Shown here piece after piece: positions 34,362 to 43,114 of a DNA stretch of 64,000 bases. The notes beneath the pieces were generated by a model. That model ran no database searches. It was not told the DNA's origin and saw only the letters and a list, made by a program, of their open reading frames with translations. Position 1 is the stretch's first letter. The number at the start of each line of letters is the position of its first letter. The position numbers and the translations under genes are program-made. Origin of the DNA: Cupriavidus metallidurans CH34 (GTDB lineage: Bacteria > Pseudomonadota > Gammaproteobacteria > Burkholderiales > Burkholderiaceae); NCBI RefSeq assembly GCF_000196015.1, contig NC_007974.2, positions 2,046,001 to 2,110,000 of the forward strand, given 5' to 3'.

Positions 34362-35329
34362 ATACACGTCGAGCCCTTCTCGCGATGATTGGCCTGCTGA
34401 CGCTGTCGGCGTCAGTCCATGCGGAAACGGCCAAGGAATTCCCATCGCGGCCGATTCGCGTGATCGTGCCATTCACGTCTGGCAGTGGCTCCGATACGTC
34501 GGCACGCTACTACGGCGAACAGATGGGTCGCGCGCTGGGGCAGCCCGTGGTCGTCGAGAACCGGCCCGGCGCTAACGGCCTGATCGGCATCCAGGCGCTC
34601 AAGAACGCGCCGGCGGATGGCTACACGGTGCTGCTGGCCAGCAACTCGCCGATGTCGGTCAATCCGATCGTGATGAAGAACCTGCCCTATGACCCGCTGA
34701 AGGATCTCAAGCCGGTGTCAGGACTGAGCCGGAACATGAACGTGTTCCTGGTGCCGGAGAAGTCGCCGATCAAGACCGTGGCCGACCTGGTTGCCCACGC
34801 GAAAGACCGTGGCAAGCCGCTGGCAGTCGGCACGTATTCGGCGGGTTACCAGTTGGCGGCGGCATGGTTCGCCAACCTCGCCGGCCTCCAGTTCGTCAAC
34901 GTGCCGTACAAGGGGCAGGCCCAGATCATGACCGATGTCATCGGCGGGCAGCTCGACATGGCCGTGGTCGATCTGGGTGGCGCCATCACGCTACTCAAGG
35001 AAGGCAAGATCCGCGCGGTGGCCGTCACCGGCGAGACACGGCATCGCGACTTCCCGAACGTGCCGACGATCAAGGAAAGCGGCTACCCGGACTACGCCCA
35101 GTACAGCTGGGTGTCGTTCTACGTCCGCGCGGGAACGCCCGACGACATCACTGACAAGCTGGCCACCGCCGTGCAAACGGCCCTCAAGTCACCGGAGTCC
35201 GACGCATTCCTGGCCACCAAGGGCGGCGATCCCATGCCTTACCCGCCGAAGGAAATGCGCCAGTTCCAGGAACGCGAGATGGCCCGGTTCCGCAAGGTTG
35301 CCGCGGCAGCCGGCATCAAGCCCGAGTGA
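34358..35329 (+). CDS. Bug-family (TctC) solute-binding protein
   Basis: A 323-residue periplasmic binding protein with a signal peptide (cleavage after VHAE) and Bug motifs: PIRVIVPFTSGSGSDTSARY, VVVENRPGANGLIGIQAL, VNVPYKGQAQIMTDVIGGQL and FPNVPTIKESGYPDY. Its ATG overlaps the preceding acyl-CoA dehydrogenase stop by 4 bases, so the transport protein and the catabolic enzymes are made together. This suggests that its ligand is the acid degraded by this operon. It is followed by three 11-bp tandem repeats. Confidence 0.9.
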   Translation: MNTRRALLAMIGLLTLSASVHAETAKEFPSRPIRVIVPFTSGSGSDTSARYYGEQMGRALGQPVVVENRPGANGLIGIQALKNAPADGYTVLLASNSPMSVNPIVMKNLPYDPLKDLKPVSGLSRNMNVFLVPEKSPIKTVADLVAHAKDRGKPLAVGTYSAGYQLAAAWFANLAGLQFVNVPYKGQAQIMTDVIGGQLDMAVVDLGGAITLLKEGKIRAVAVTGETRHRDFPNVPTIKESGYPDYAQYSWVSFYVRAGTPDDITDKLATAVQTALKSPESDAFLATKGGDPMPYPPKEMRQFQEREMARFRKVAAAAGIKPE

Positions 35330-35339
35330 TTGGCGAGCG

Positions 35340-35372
35340 GATGCGTAAATGATGCGTGAGCGATGCGTGAAC
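35340..35372. repeat. Three 11-bp tandem repeats after the Bug gene
   Basis: Units GATGCGTAAAT, GATGCGTGAGC and GATGCGTGAAC lie between the Bug gene and the convergent LysR gene. They start 11 bases after the stop codon. Confidence 0.8.
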
Positions 35373-35383
35373 CTGACGACTGC

Positions 35384-36379
35384 CTAGGTGGCCACGTGAC
35401 GCGCGGCGGATGCCAGCAGCGACCGCAGCACCGTGACGAACGGGTGCGAGTGGACGTTGTTGTGCCAGCACAGATGAATCGGCACGGCCATGCCTTCGTC
35501 CTCCATCGGCGAGAAGCGCATGCCGGGATGCCGGCACAGCGGCCTGGCGAGGTAGTCCGGAATCATCGCGTAGATCTCGGTGTCGTGAATCGCGTCGGCT
35601 ACGGCCAGGTAGCTGGTCAGTGTGCCGACGATCCGCCGATGCAGGCCATGCGATTGGAAGTAGCGGTCGAGCAGCCGCGTGATCAGGCCGAACTGCGAGA
35701 TGTCGAGACAGTCGAGCGATGCCAGTTCGCGCGCCGAGGTGATCGCGCCGATATGCGGGTTGGATCTGGCCGACAGGCAGCCGAAACGCGTCGTCAGCAG
35801 CAGCTCGGAGCGCAGCGATTCCATATCCACGGGATAGAACGCCACCATCAGGTCGATCGCCCCGCTGGTCATCGCGGAAATGCCGCCCTGCTGTGGCACG
35901 GGCTGCATCCGGACCCGCGCGCGCGGCGCCACCTGGCGCAGGCTGGCCAGGAACGCCGGGGCAATCAACGCCTGCAGGGAATCGTTGATACCGATCACGT
36001 ACGTGCCGGTCTCCATCGCCGGGTTGTAGTCGCTGCCCTGCTGGTAGACGCCTTCGATGGCACGCAACACGTCATCGAGCACGCGGCGGATGTCCTGGGC
36101 GCGGCGCGTCGGCAGCATCTTGTGGGCGCTCTTGATCAGCAGTGGATCGCCGAGATCGTCGCGCAGCCGGTCGAGCATCCGGCTCATCGAGGGCTGGGTG
36201 CTGTCCAGCCGCCTGGCGGCCTCGCTGACGCTGTTGCTCTCGAGCATGGCGGCCAGCACCACCAGCAGGTTCAGATCCTTCTTGCGCAGTTCGGCAAGCG
36301 CCGGTCGTCTGCTGTCGCGGCCTTCCGGCGTCTCCGTGCCGTCCGAGCCTGGGGTGTCGCTGAAACGAGATTCGTTCAT
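35384..36379 (-). CDS. LysR-family transcriptional regulator
   Basis: A 331-residue LysR regulator with an extended hydrophilic N terminus (about 30 residues) before the helix-turn-helix (LLVVLAAMLESNSVSEAARRLDSTQPSMSRML). The effector-binding domain follows (about 120-320). It is divergent from the crotonase/CoA-transferase operon (start 104 bases away) and convergent with the acyl-CoA dehydrogenase operon, so it is the natural regulator of one or both. The intergenic region is moderately A+T-rich, as expected for a LysR operator, but no clear T-N11-A palindrome was fixed. Confidence 0.88.
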   Translation of the reverse strand: MNESRFSDTPGSDGTETPEGRDSRRPALAELRKKDLNLLVVLAAMLESNSVSEAARRLDSTQPSMSRMLDRLRDDLGDPLLIKSAHKMLPTRRAQDIRRVLDDVLRAIEGVYQQGSDYNPAMETGTYVIGINDSLQALIAPAFLASLRQVAPRARVRMQPVPQQGGISAMTSGAIDLMVAFYPVDMESLRSELLLTTRFGCLSARSNPHIGAITSARELASLDCLDISQFGLITRLLDRYFQSHGLHRRIVGTLTSYLAVADAIHDTEIYAMIPDYLARPLCRHPGMRFSPMEDEGMAVPIHLCWHNNVHSHPFVTVLRSLLASAARHVAT

Positions 36380-36482
36380 CGCTATTGCGCTTCAAATTCA
36401 TATTGAATAAGGCATAACGCAGTATGCAGCATTTCAACCCCGCCCGGCGGGGAAACCTATCCACAGAACCGAGCCCATCGAC

Positions 36483-37304
36483 ATGACGCCCCCTAACGCT
36501 TCGTCTACCGCTTCCTCTACCGTCTCCTCTACCAACGGCCAGGATTCCCTTCAGGTCACGCGCGACGGACATGTCGTCCAGGTCCTGATTCGCAGGCCGC
36601 CCCATAACCACCTCGACCCGGCATTCGTCGGCCTGCTGGCGGACACGCTCGAACAACTCGATGGCGACGACGAATGCCGCGCCATCGTGCTGGCGGCCGA
36701 AGGCAAGTCCTTCTGCGCCGGCGCGGACTTCTCCGGCCAGCAAGCATCGTCATCGGTCAGCCGCGACCCGAGCCCGTTCTACAAGCAGGCCATGCGGCTC
36801 TTCCGCACGCGCAAGCCGATCGTCGCCGCAGTACACGGCGCGGCCGTGGGCGCCGGCGTAGGGTTGTCGCTCGTGGCGGACTTCCGCGTCACCTGCCCCG
36901 AGGCGCGGTTCAGCGTCAACTTCAACCGGCTGGGTTTTCATGCCGGCTTCGGCCTGAGCCTGACCCTGCCCCGCCTGATCGGGGTCCAGCAGGCATCGCT
37001 GCTGCTATACACGGGGCGTCGCATTGACGGCGAGACCGCCGTGCGCATCGGACTGGCTGACGAACTCGTACCGGCCGACCAGGTTCTGGCCCGCGCCCAT
37101 GCGCTGGCCACCGAGATCGCAATCTCGGCCCCGCTCGCCGTGGAAAGCACGCGCGCCGCGCTGCGCGAGGGGCTGGCGGATGCGATCTACGCCGCCAACC
37201 AGAAGGAGCTGGCTATCCAGCTCACGCAATTCCCGACCGAGGATTTTCGCGAAGGCGTGGCAGCCATGGCCGAACGCCGTCCGCCGAACTTCCGTCGTCG
37301 CTGA
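36483..37304 (+). CDS. Enoyl-CoA hydratase/isomerase (crotonase) family protein
   Basis: A 273-residue crotonase-fold protein. The oxyanion-hole segments are intact (KSFCAGADF near 77 and HGAAVGAGVGLSLVAD near 120). Aligned by eye with rat enoyl-CoA hydratase, both catalytic glutamates are missing: Glu144 falls on Gly (GAGVGLSL) and Glu164 on Phe (RFSVNFNRLG). The region after this reads GFHAGFGLSLTLPRLIG. The protein therefore binds CoA thioesters but may not be a classical hydratase. The CoA-transferase follows closely (21 bases to its GTG) in the same operon. The N terminus before residue 20 is Ser/Thr-rich and probably disordered. Confidence 0.85.
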   Translation: MTPPNASSTASSTVSSTNGQDSLQVTRDGHVVQVLIRRPPHNHLDPAFVGLLADTLEQLDGDDECRAIVLAAEGKSFCAGADFSGQQASSSVSRDPSPFYKQAMRLFRTRKPIVAAVHGAAVGAGVGLSLVADFRVTCPEARFSVNFNRLGFHAGFGLSLTLPRLIGVQQASLLLYTGRRIDGETAVRIGLADELVPADQVLARAHALATEIAISAPLAVESTRAALREGLADAIYAANQKELAIQLTQFPTEDFREGVAAMAERRPPNFRRR

Positions 37305-37325
37305 TACTCAATGGAGCGAATCTAC

Positions 37326-38522
37326 GTGACCGTTTCAACCAAAGCAGATGTCGGACCACTGTCCGGCGTGCGCGTGCTCGATCTGTCCGCCGTGGTGCTG
37401 GGCCCGATGGGCACCCAGGTGCTGGCCGACATGGGTGCGGACGTCATCAAGATCGAATCGCCCGAAGGCGACCTGATGCGCGCCAACGGCGTGGTCGAGG
37501 TGCCGGGCATGAGCTCGATCTTCCTGGCGCTGAACCGCAACAAGCGTTCGGTCGTGCTGGACCTGAAGACCGAGGCCGGCCGCGCCGCATTGCGCCGCCT
37601 GATTCCAACCGTCGACGTGTTGGTGCATAACATGCGCGTCTCGGCGATCGAGCGGCTGGGTTTCGGCTATGACGCCGTGCGTGCGCTGAATCCCGAGATC
37701 GTCTACTGCGCCGCCACCGGCTTCGGCCAGGATGGCCCGGATCGCGAGAAGCCCGCGTTCGACGACATCATCCAGGCCGCCTGCGGATTCGTCGGCGCCG
37801 CGTCGATCAACGCCGACGAGCCCGACTATCTGCCGAGCCTGATCGCCGACAAGACCACAGGTCTGGCTGTGGCCAACGCGGTGCTGGGCGCGCTGTTCCA
37901 TCGCGAGCGGCATGGCCGCGGCCAGTACGTCGAGGTGCCGATGCTGGAAACGATGGCCGCGTTCGTGCTCACCGAGCATATGGGTGGCCTGACCTATCCG
38001 GGCTCCAAGGCCAAGGCTGGCTACGCACGCCTGCTCGAAGGCGGCCGCAAGCCCGTGCGCACCAAGGATGGGTGGATGAGCCTGCTGCCATACACGGACA
38101 AGCACTGGAAGGCCTTCTTCCACGAGGTGGACCGCGACGATCTGGGCGAACGCTACAACATCGCCAGCCGCGCCGACCGCAATGCGCACATCAAGGCGTT
38201 GTACAGCCACCTGCGGGAGCTGGCGCCGCTTCGCACAACGGCACAGTGGATGAAGCTCTGCGAGCAACTCGACATCCCCGCCACACCGATCTACTCGCTC
38301 GAAGCGCTGCCCGAGCATCCGCACCTGAAGGCCGTCGGTCTGTTCCAGGAATCGAAGCATCCCGTCGTCGGCACCATCCGGGAAATCCGGCCGACAGCGC
38401 GCTTCGCAGGCACGCCGACCTCGATCCGCCGTCCCGCCCCGACGCTGGGGCGTGACACGGCCGAGGTACTGCGTGAAGCCGGGTTCGAGGAAAGCGAAAT
38501 CAAGGCGCTTGGCGGAAGCTAA
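37326..38522 (+). CDS. CaiB/BaiF-type (family III) CoA-transferase
   Basis: A 398-residue class III CoA-transferase: GPLSGVRVLDLSAVVLGPMGTQVLADMGADVIKIE at the N terminus, LNRNKRSVVLDLK, and the catalytic Asp in LIADKTTGLAVANAVLGALFHRE. It would move CoA onto the acid that the adjacent crotonase and dehydrogenases act on. I prefer the GTG at 37326, since GGAG lies 9 bases before it; an in-frame ATG at 37311 overlaps that site and has no Shine-Dalgarno of its own. It is the last gene of the operon. Confidence 0.88.
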   Translation: MTVSTKADVGPLSGVRVLDLSAVVLGPMGTQVLADMGADVIKIESPEGDLMRANGVVEVPGMSSIFLALNRNKRSVVLDLKTEAGRAALRRLIPTVDVLVHNMRVSAIERLGFGYDAVRALNPEIVYCAATGFGQDGPDREKPAFDDIIQAACGFVGAASINADEPDYLPSLIADKTTGLAVANAVLGALFHRERHGRGQYVEVPMLETMAAFVLTEHMGGLTYPGSKAKAGYARLLEGGRKPVRTKDGWMSLLPYTDKHWKAFFHEVDRDDLGERYNIASRADRNAHIKALYSHLRELAPLRTTAQWMKLCEQLDIPATPIYSLEALPEHPHLKAVGLFQESKHPVVGTIREIRPTARFAGTPTSIRRPAPTLGRDTAEVLREAGFEESEIKALGGS

Positions 38523-38628
38523 GCGGTGGATGCCGCGCGTCGGCGATTTCCCGTCAGGTCGACGCCGGCGGCGTCGCGGCCAGCGCGATCCTTGCCAGCG
38601 CCTTCATCTTCCGTCTCCTGACCGACGC

Positions 38629-39747
38629 TCAGGCCGCCTTGGCAACAAGTGGCGGATAGTCGGTCAGGCCACGCGCGTCGCCGCCGAACAGCGTGTCGCG
38701 ATCGTGGGCGTTGAGGGTGGCGCCGGTGCGCAGGCGCTCCGGCAGATCGGGGTTGGCCACGAACGGGCGGCCAAACGCGATCAGGTCGGCCCATCCTTCG
38801 TGCAATGCAGCCTGGGCGCGCGCCGCCGTGTACTTGCCGGCGTAGATCAGCGTGCCCGGATAGACCTTGCGCAGTTGCTGCTTGAAGGCCGTCGGCATAT
38901 GCGGGGCATCTTCCCAGTCTGCTTCCGCGATATGGATGTAGCCCACGCCGATCTCGCCGAGCAACCTGGCCGCAGCGGTATAGGTAGTCTCGGGATCGGC
39001 ATCGACGCAACCATTCAGCGTGGTCAGCGGCGCCAGACGGATGCCGACGCGGTCTTTGCCACCCGTGCCTTCGATCAGCGCCTGTGCCACCTCGCCCAGA
39101 AAGCGCAGCCGGTTTTCCAGCGAACCGCCGTATTCGTCGGTGCGATCGTTGGCGCCCGAGTCGATGAACTGGTTGACCAGATAGCCATTGGCCGCGTGCA
39201 GTTCCACACCGTCGAAGCCCGCCGCCATGGCATTGCGCGCGGCCTGGCGAAAGTCGTCGACGATGGCGTGGATTTCCTCCACCGACAGCGCGCGTGGCTG
39301 CGACGCCTGGGCGAAGCCGGGCTTGCCATCGCTTTGCGCGACGAACACGTTCACGCCCTGCGCCTGGATGGCTGACGACGATACCGGCGCATGGCCATCC
39401 AGCAGGCTGATATGGCTCAGGCGGCCAACGTGCCAGAGCTGCGCGAAGATGCGCCCGCCGGCCTGATGGACGGCAGTGGTGACTTTGCGCCAGCCGGCGA
39501 CCTGCTCCGGCGTGTGAATGCCGGGGGTCCACGCATACCCCCTGCCGAGCGGCGAGATCCACGTGCCTTCGCTGACGATCAGGCCGGCGCTGGCGCGTTG
39601 CGCGTAGTACTCGGCCATCAGCGCATTGGGCACGTCACCGGGCTGGCTGGCGCGCGAGCGCGTCATCGGTGGCATCACGATGCGGTTGGGCAGCGAGAGG
39701 GGGCCGAGCGAATACGGCTGGAACAGCGGATTGCTGGTGCTGGTCAT
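38629..39747 (-). CDS. Old Yellow Enzyme-family ene-reductase (NemA-like)
   Basis: A 372-residue FMN-dependent ene-reductase: PNRIVMPPMTRSRA, AGGRIFAQLWHVGRLSH, DGVELHAANGYLVNQF (the His/Asn substrate pair), DEYGGSLENRLRF and the phosphate-binding IAFGRPFVANPDLPERL near the C terminus. Two ATGs lie in tandem at 39750 and 39747 after AAGGAG; the second has the better spacing. It is 10 bases downstream of an aldo/keto reductase gene on the same strand, a redox pair for reactive carbonyls. A deleted ene-reductase remnant is found 2 kb away at 41.7 kb. Confidence 0.92.
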   Translation of the reverse strand: MTSTSNPLFQPYSLGPLSLPNRIVMPPMTRSRASQPGDVPNALMAEYYAQRASAGLIVSEGTWISPLGRGYAWTPGIHTPEQVAGWRKVTTAVHQAGGRIFAQLWHVGRLSHISLLDGHAPVSSSAIQAQGVNVFVAQSDGKPGFAQASQPRALSVEEIHAIVDDFRQAARNAMAAGFDGVELHAANGYLVNQFIDSGANDRTDEYGGSLENRLRFLGEVAQALIEGTGGKDRVGIRLAPLTTLNGCVDADPETTYTAAARLLGEIGVGYIHIAEADWEDAPHMPTAFKQQLRKVYPGTLIYAGKYTAARAQAALHEGWADLIAFGRPFVANPDLPERLRTGATLNAHDRDTLFGGDARGLTDYPPLVAKAA

Positions 39748-39757
39748 CATGATCTCC

Positions 39758-40561
39758 TTAGTCCCAAACCGGAGCCAGGCCCTCAGGGCTGACTTCACGG
39801 CCGTTGCGTTCCAGCGAGGCGATCAGCGCCATGTCGTCGGCGTCGAGCTTCAGGTCGCGCGCCAGCAGGTTGCTGGCCAGGTTCTCGCGCTTGGTCGACG
39901 ACGGAATCACCGCGTAGCCGAGTTGCAGCGCCCATGCCAGCGCCACCTGCGCCACGGTGGCGTGGTGCTTCGCGGCAATCTGCCCCAGCACCGGGTCCTT
40001 CAGCACCTTGCCGTAGGCCAGCGTCATGTACGACGTGACGGCGATGCCCTGTTCTTTCAGGAACGCGGTGAGCTTGCGGCTCTGCAGATAGGGGCTCAGT
40101 TCAATCTGGTTGGTGGCGATCTCGCCCTTGCCAACGGCCTCGATCGCCTGGCGGGTCAGTTCGATATTGAAGTTGGACACGCCGATCTGGCGCGTCAGCC
40201 CGAGCGCCTTGGCTTCGGCAAGCGCGGCCATGTACTCGGACAGCGCCACGCCGTTGCCCGGCGCCGGCCAGTGAATCAGCGTCAGGTCGACGTAGTCGGT
40301 GCGCAGCTTGTCCAGGCTTTCACGCAGGCTCGGCACCAGCTTGTCGGCGGCGTAGTTCGCCGTCCAGATCTTGGTGGTCACGAACAGTTCGCCGCGCTCC
40401 ACACCGCTTTCCGCGATGGCCTGGCCCACATCGGCCTCGTTGCCATAGATCTGCGCGGTGTCGATGGCGCGGTAGCCAACGTCCAGCGCATTGCGCACCG
40501 AGTCCACAACGACCTGGCCAGTCAGGCGGAAGGTGCCAACGCCAAACGAAGGAATGCTCAT
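39758..40561 (-). CDS. Aldo/keto reductase (DkgB-like)
   Basis: A 267-residue NADPH-dependent aldo/keto reductase. The catalytic residues are visible: Asp and Tyr in [13 protein letters not shown], Lys in FVTTKIW and His in [14 protein letters not shown]-binding [13 protein letters not shown] is near the C terminus. The start at 40561 has AGGAG 7 bases upstream; the frame runs further upstream through the divergent LysR gene and is rejected there. It is most similar in layout to 2,5-diketo-D-gluconate reductase B. It is divergent from a LysR gene that likely controls it and the ene-reductase. Confidence 0.9.
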   Translation of the reverse strand: MSIPSFGVGTFRLTGQVVVDSVRNALDVGYRAIDTAQIYGNEADVGQAIAESGVERGELFVTTKIWTANYAADKLVPSLRESLDKLRTDYVDLTLIHWPAPGNGVALSEYMAALAEAKALGLTRQIGVSNFNIELTRQAIEAVGKGEIATNQIELSPYLQSRKLTAFLKEQGIAVTSYMTLAYGKVLKDPVLGQIAAKHHATVAQVALAWALQLGYAVIPSSTKRENLASNLLARDLKLDADDMALIASLERNGREVSPEGLAPVWD

Positions 40562-40670
40562 GGTGTAACTCCTGTGAAGGTTCATGCAATCTCGATGGAC
40601 AAAGTTTGCCGTCCTTACCTTTGCTGATAAAGCCGTGTATAAACGAAATTCATTTGATTTTTGATCAACA

Positions 40671-41573
40671 ATGAAAACCACCATCGACGAACTGCTGGCC
40701 TTTGCCGCAGTAGTGGACTCCGGCTCGATCACGGCGGCGGCCGAACAACTGGGGCTGACGATCTCGGCCACCAGCCGGACCTTGAGCCGTCTGGAGGAGA
40801 AGCTGAAGACCACGCTGCTGCGACGAACCACGCGGCGGCTGGAGCTGACCGAGGAAGGCGCCGCCTTCCTGGAGCACGCGCGCGCGATCCTGGCGATGGT
40901 CGACGAAGCGGAAGAGCAGATGGCTGCACGGCAGATGCGACCCGTCGGGCGCTTGCGGGTGGACGCGGCCACGCCGTTCATGCTGCACGTGATCGTGCCG
41001 CTGGTGGCGGGATTCCGCGCCAGCTACCCCGAGGTGGAACTGGAACTGAACTCGAACGAAGGCTTCATCGACCTGATCGAGAAACGAACCGACGTGGCGT
41101 TCCGCATCGGCCAGTTGAAGGACTCGACGCTGCATGCACGACCGATCGGTATCAGCCAGATCCGCGTGCTGGCCAGCCCGGAGTATCTGAAACGCCACGG
41201 CACGCCCACCAAGCCGGCGCAACTCGCGCAACATGCGCTGCTGGGCTTTACCCAGCCTGAATCACTGAACGACTGGCCGCTGCGCGACGACGCCGGTGGC
41301 GTCGTGCACATCAAGCCGACGATTGCATCGTCGAGCGGCGAAACGCTCAGGAGCCTGGCGCTGGCGGGCCAGGGAATCGTCTGCCTGTCGGACTTCATGA
41401 CGCTCGAGGACCGGCAGAGCGGGCGACTGGTGCAACTGTTTGCGAAGCAAACCCTGGACGTGCGCCAACCGATCAACGCGGTCTACTACCGCAACACCGC
41501 GCTGGCGTCACGGATCACCTGCTTTCTCGACCACGTGGTCAGAACACTGGGCAAGCATCCGTTCGAACGGTAG
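40671..41573 (+). CDS. LysR-family transcriptional regulator
   Basis: A 300-residue LysR regulator with the helix-turn-helix at about 15-45 ([24 protein letters not shown]) and the effector domain from about 90. It is divergent from the aldo/keto reductase and ene-reductase pair; the 109-base gap between them is A+T-rich (TTTGATTTTTGATCAAC) and probably holds its operator. It resembles the DNA-binding proteins that control ene- and aldo/keto-reductases in response to electrophiles, which is inference. Confidence 0.88.
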   Translation: MKTTIDELLAFAAVVDSGSITAAAEQLGLTISATSRTLSRLEEKLKTTLLRRTTRRLELTEEGAAFLEHARAILAMVDEAEEQMAARQMRPVGRLRVDAATPFMLHVIVPLVAGFRASYPEVELELNSNEGFIDLIEKRTDVAFRIGQLKDSTLHARPIGISQIRVLASPEYLKRHGTPTKPAQLAQHALLGFTQPESLNDWPLRDDAGGVVHIKPTIASSSGETLRSLALAGQGIVCLSDFMTLEDRQSGRLVQLFAKQTLDVRQPINAVYYRNTALASRITCFLDHVVRTLGKHPFER

Positions 41574-41706
41574 GAGTATCCGTCCCGTGCGGACATCCCC
41601 ATACTTGACGCAAAATCAAGAGTATTTGACCAATACCGGTCTTAATCTGCAAAGATAAACCGGGCAGACTGCGATCCATCGAAAAACCATCGTGGATCGC
41701 AGCCAA

Positions 41707-41901
41707 ATGCCCCAACTGTTCAAGTCCTTCGCCATGGGCGAGCGCGCGCTCTCCAGCCGCATCGCCGTGGCGCCGCTGACACCCGCCCGCGCAGAGCCGT
41801 TTGTCGCCAACCAAGATCTGGTAGCCCACCTGGAGCACAACTGGCCGCGCAGCGTTGCACCGCACGCCTTCCACGACGTTCTGAGGGGCCTGCCGCGATG
41901 A
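41707..41901 (+). pseudogene. Deleted ene-reductase (Old Yellow Enzyme) remnant
   Basis: A 64-codon frame whose first 30 residues (MPQLFKSFAMGERALSSRIA, then PLTPARAE) match the N terminus of Old Yellow Enzymes (LFxPxxLGxLxLxNRIxxAPLTRxRA). The rest (PFVANQDLVAHLEHNWP) matches their C-terminal RPFxANPDLVxRLxxxxP segment. The 300-odd residues between, including the active site, are missing without a frameshift, so this looks like an in-frame internal deletion. Its stop codon overlaps the start of the MFS gene by 4 bases (ATGA), so it may still serve as a coupled leader. Compare the intact gene at 38.6 kb. Confidence 0.65.
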
Positions 41902-43064
41902 AATCGAACACCGCACTGCTCGCCCTCGCCATCGGCGCATTCGGCATCGGCACCACCGAGTTCACGCCGATGGGCTTGCTCCCGGTCATTGCCGAGGGCG
42001 TCAACGTCAGCATTCCCACCGCGGGGATGCTGATCACCGCCTACGCCATTGGCGTGATGGTCGGCGCGCCCGTGATGACGCTGCTGTTCAGCCGATTCGG
42101 CAAGCGCACCGCGCTGATGGCGCTGATGGCGATCTTCACCATCGGCAACCTGCTGTCGGCATTGGCACCGGGATACGGCACGCTGCTCGCGTCCCGCCTG
42201 GTGACCAGCCTCAACCACGGCGCATTCTTCGGCCTGGGCTCGGTCGTGGCCGCAAGCGTGGTGCCGAAGGAGAAGCAGGCCAGCGCCGTGGCAACGATGT
42301 TCATGGGCCTGACCATCGCCAATATCGGCGGTGTGCCGGCCGCCACGTGGATCGGTCAGCAGGTTGGCTGGCGCCTGGCGTTCGCGGGCACGGCCGCGCT
42401 CGGACTGGTTGCGATCGCCGCGCTCTGGCTCGCGCTACCCAAGGGCGAGCGCGGTACGCGGCCGAACGTGCGACGCGAACTGACCGTGCTCACCCACCCG
42501 ACCGTGCTGCTGGCCATGGCGACGACAGTGCTCGGCGCGGGCGCGATGTTCACGCTCTACACCTATGTGGCGCCGATGCTCGCCAAGCTGACTGGCGCAT
42601 CCGACAACTTCGTTGCATTGGGTCTGGTACTGATCGGGGTGGGCTTCACGATCGGCAATCACCTTGGCGGCAAGCTTGCCGACCGCTCGCTGGACGGCGC
42701 GACGACGACCTTCCTGACCGCACTCGCCGTCATCATGCTGGTGCTGCCGTTCGCGCTGCAAAGCCATGTCGGCGCGGCAGTTGGTCTGCTGGTCTGGGGC
42801 GCGGCAGCCTTCGCCGTGGTGCCGCCGCTGCAGATGCGCGTGATGGAAGCCGCTGCGGAAGCGCCCGGACTCGCGTCGTCGATCAACGTCGGCGCCTTCA
42901 ATCTCGGCAACGCGGTGGGCGCCGCGCTCGGCGGCGGTGTCATCAGCCTCGGACTCGGCTACGCCGTCGTGCCGGTAGCAGGTGGCCTGCTGGCGGCATC
43001 GGGCGTGCTACTTGTGTGGCTCGGCCGTGCCAGCAAGCGCGCCGGGCAGCCTGTGAAGGCATAA
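41898..43064 (+). CDS. MFS efflux transporter (AraJ-like/DHA1)
   Basis: A 388-residue, 12-helix MFS protein. The N terminus (LLALAIGAFGIGTTEFTPMGLLPVIAEGVNVS) is the pattern of AraJ/PbuE/YdhP-like efflux proteins, and the loop after helix 8 has GGKLADRS. The start overlaps the stop codon of the ene-reductase remnant; GAGGGG lies 9 bases upstream. It is downstream of a LysR gene on the same strand. The substrate is unknown; small aromatic or toxic compounds are usual for the group. Confidence 0.87.
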   Translation: MKSNTALLALAIGAFGIGTTEFTPMGLLPVIAEGVNVSIPTAGMLITAYAIGVMVGAPVMTLLFSRFGKRTALMALMAIFTIGNLLSALAPGYGTLLASRLVTSLNHGAFFGLGSVVAASVVPKEKQASAVATMFMGLTIANIGGVPAATWIGQQVGWRLAFAGTAALGLVAIAALWLALPKGERGTRPNVRRELTVLTHPTVLLAMATTVLGAGAMFTLYTYVAPMLAKLTGASDNFVALGLVLIGVGFTIGNHLGGKLADRSLDGATTTFLTALAVIMLVLPFALQSHVGAAVGLLVWGAAAFAVVPPLQMRVMEAAAEAPGLASSINVGAFNLGNAVGAALGGGVISLGLGYAVVPVAGGLLAASGVLLVWLGRASKRAGQPVKA

Positions 43065-43114
43065 CGCGCCGCTGGCATCAGCATGGACAGCGTTACAGGC
43101 TACAGTTGTCCGGG

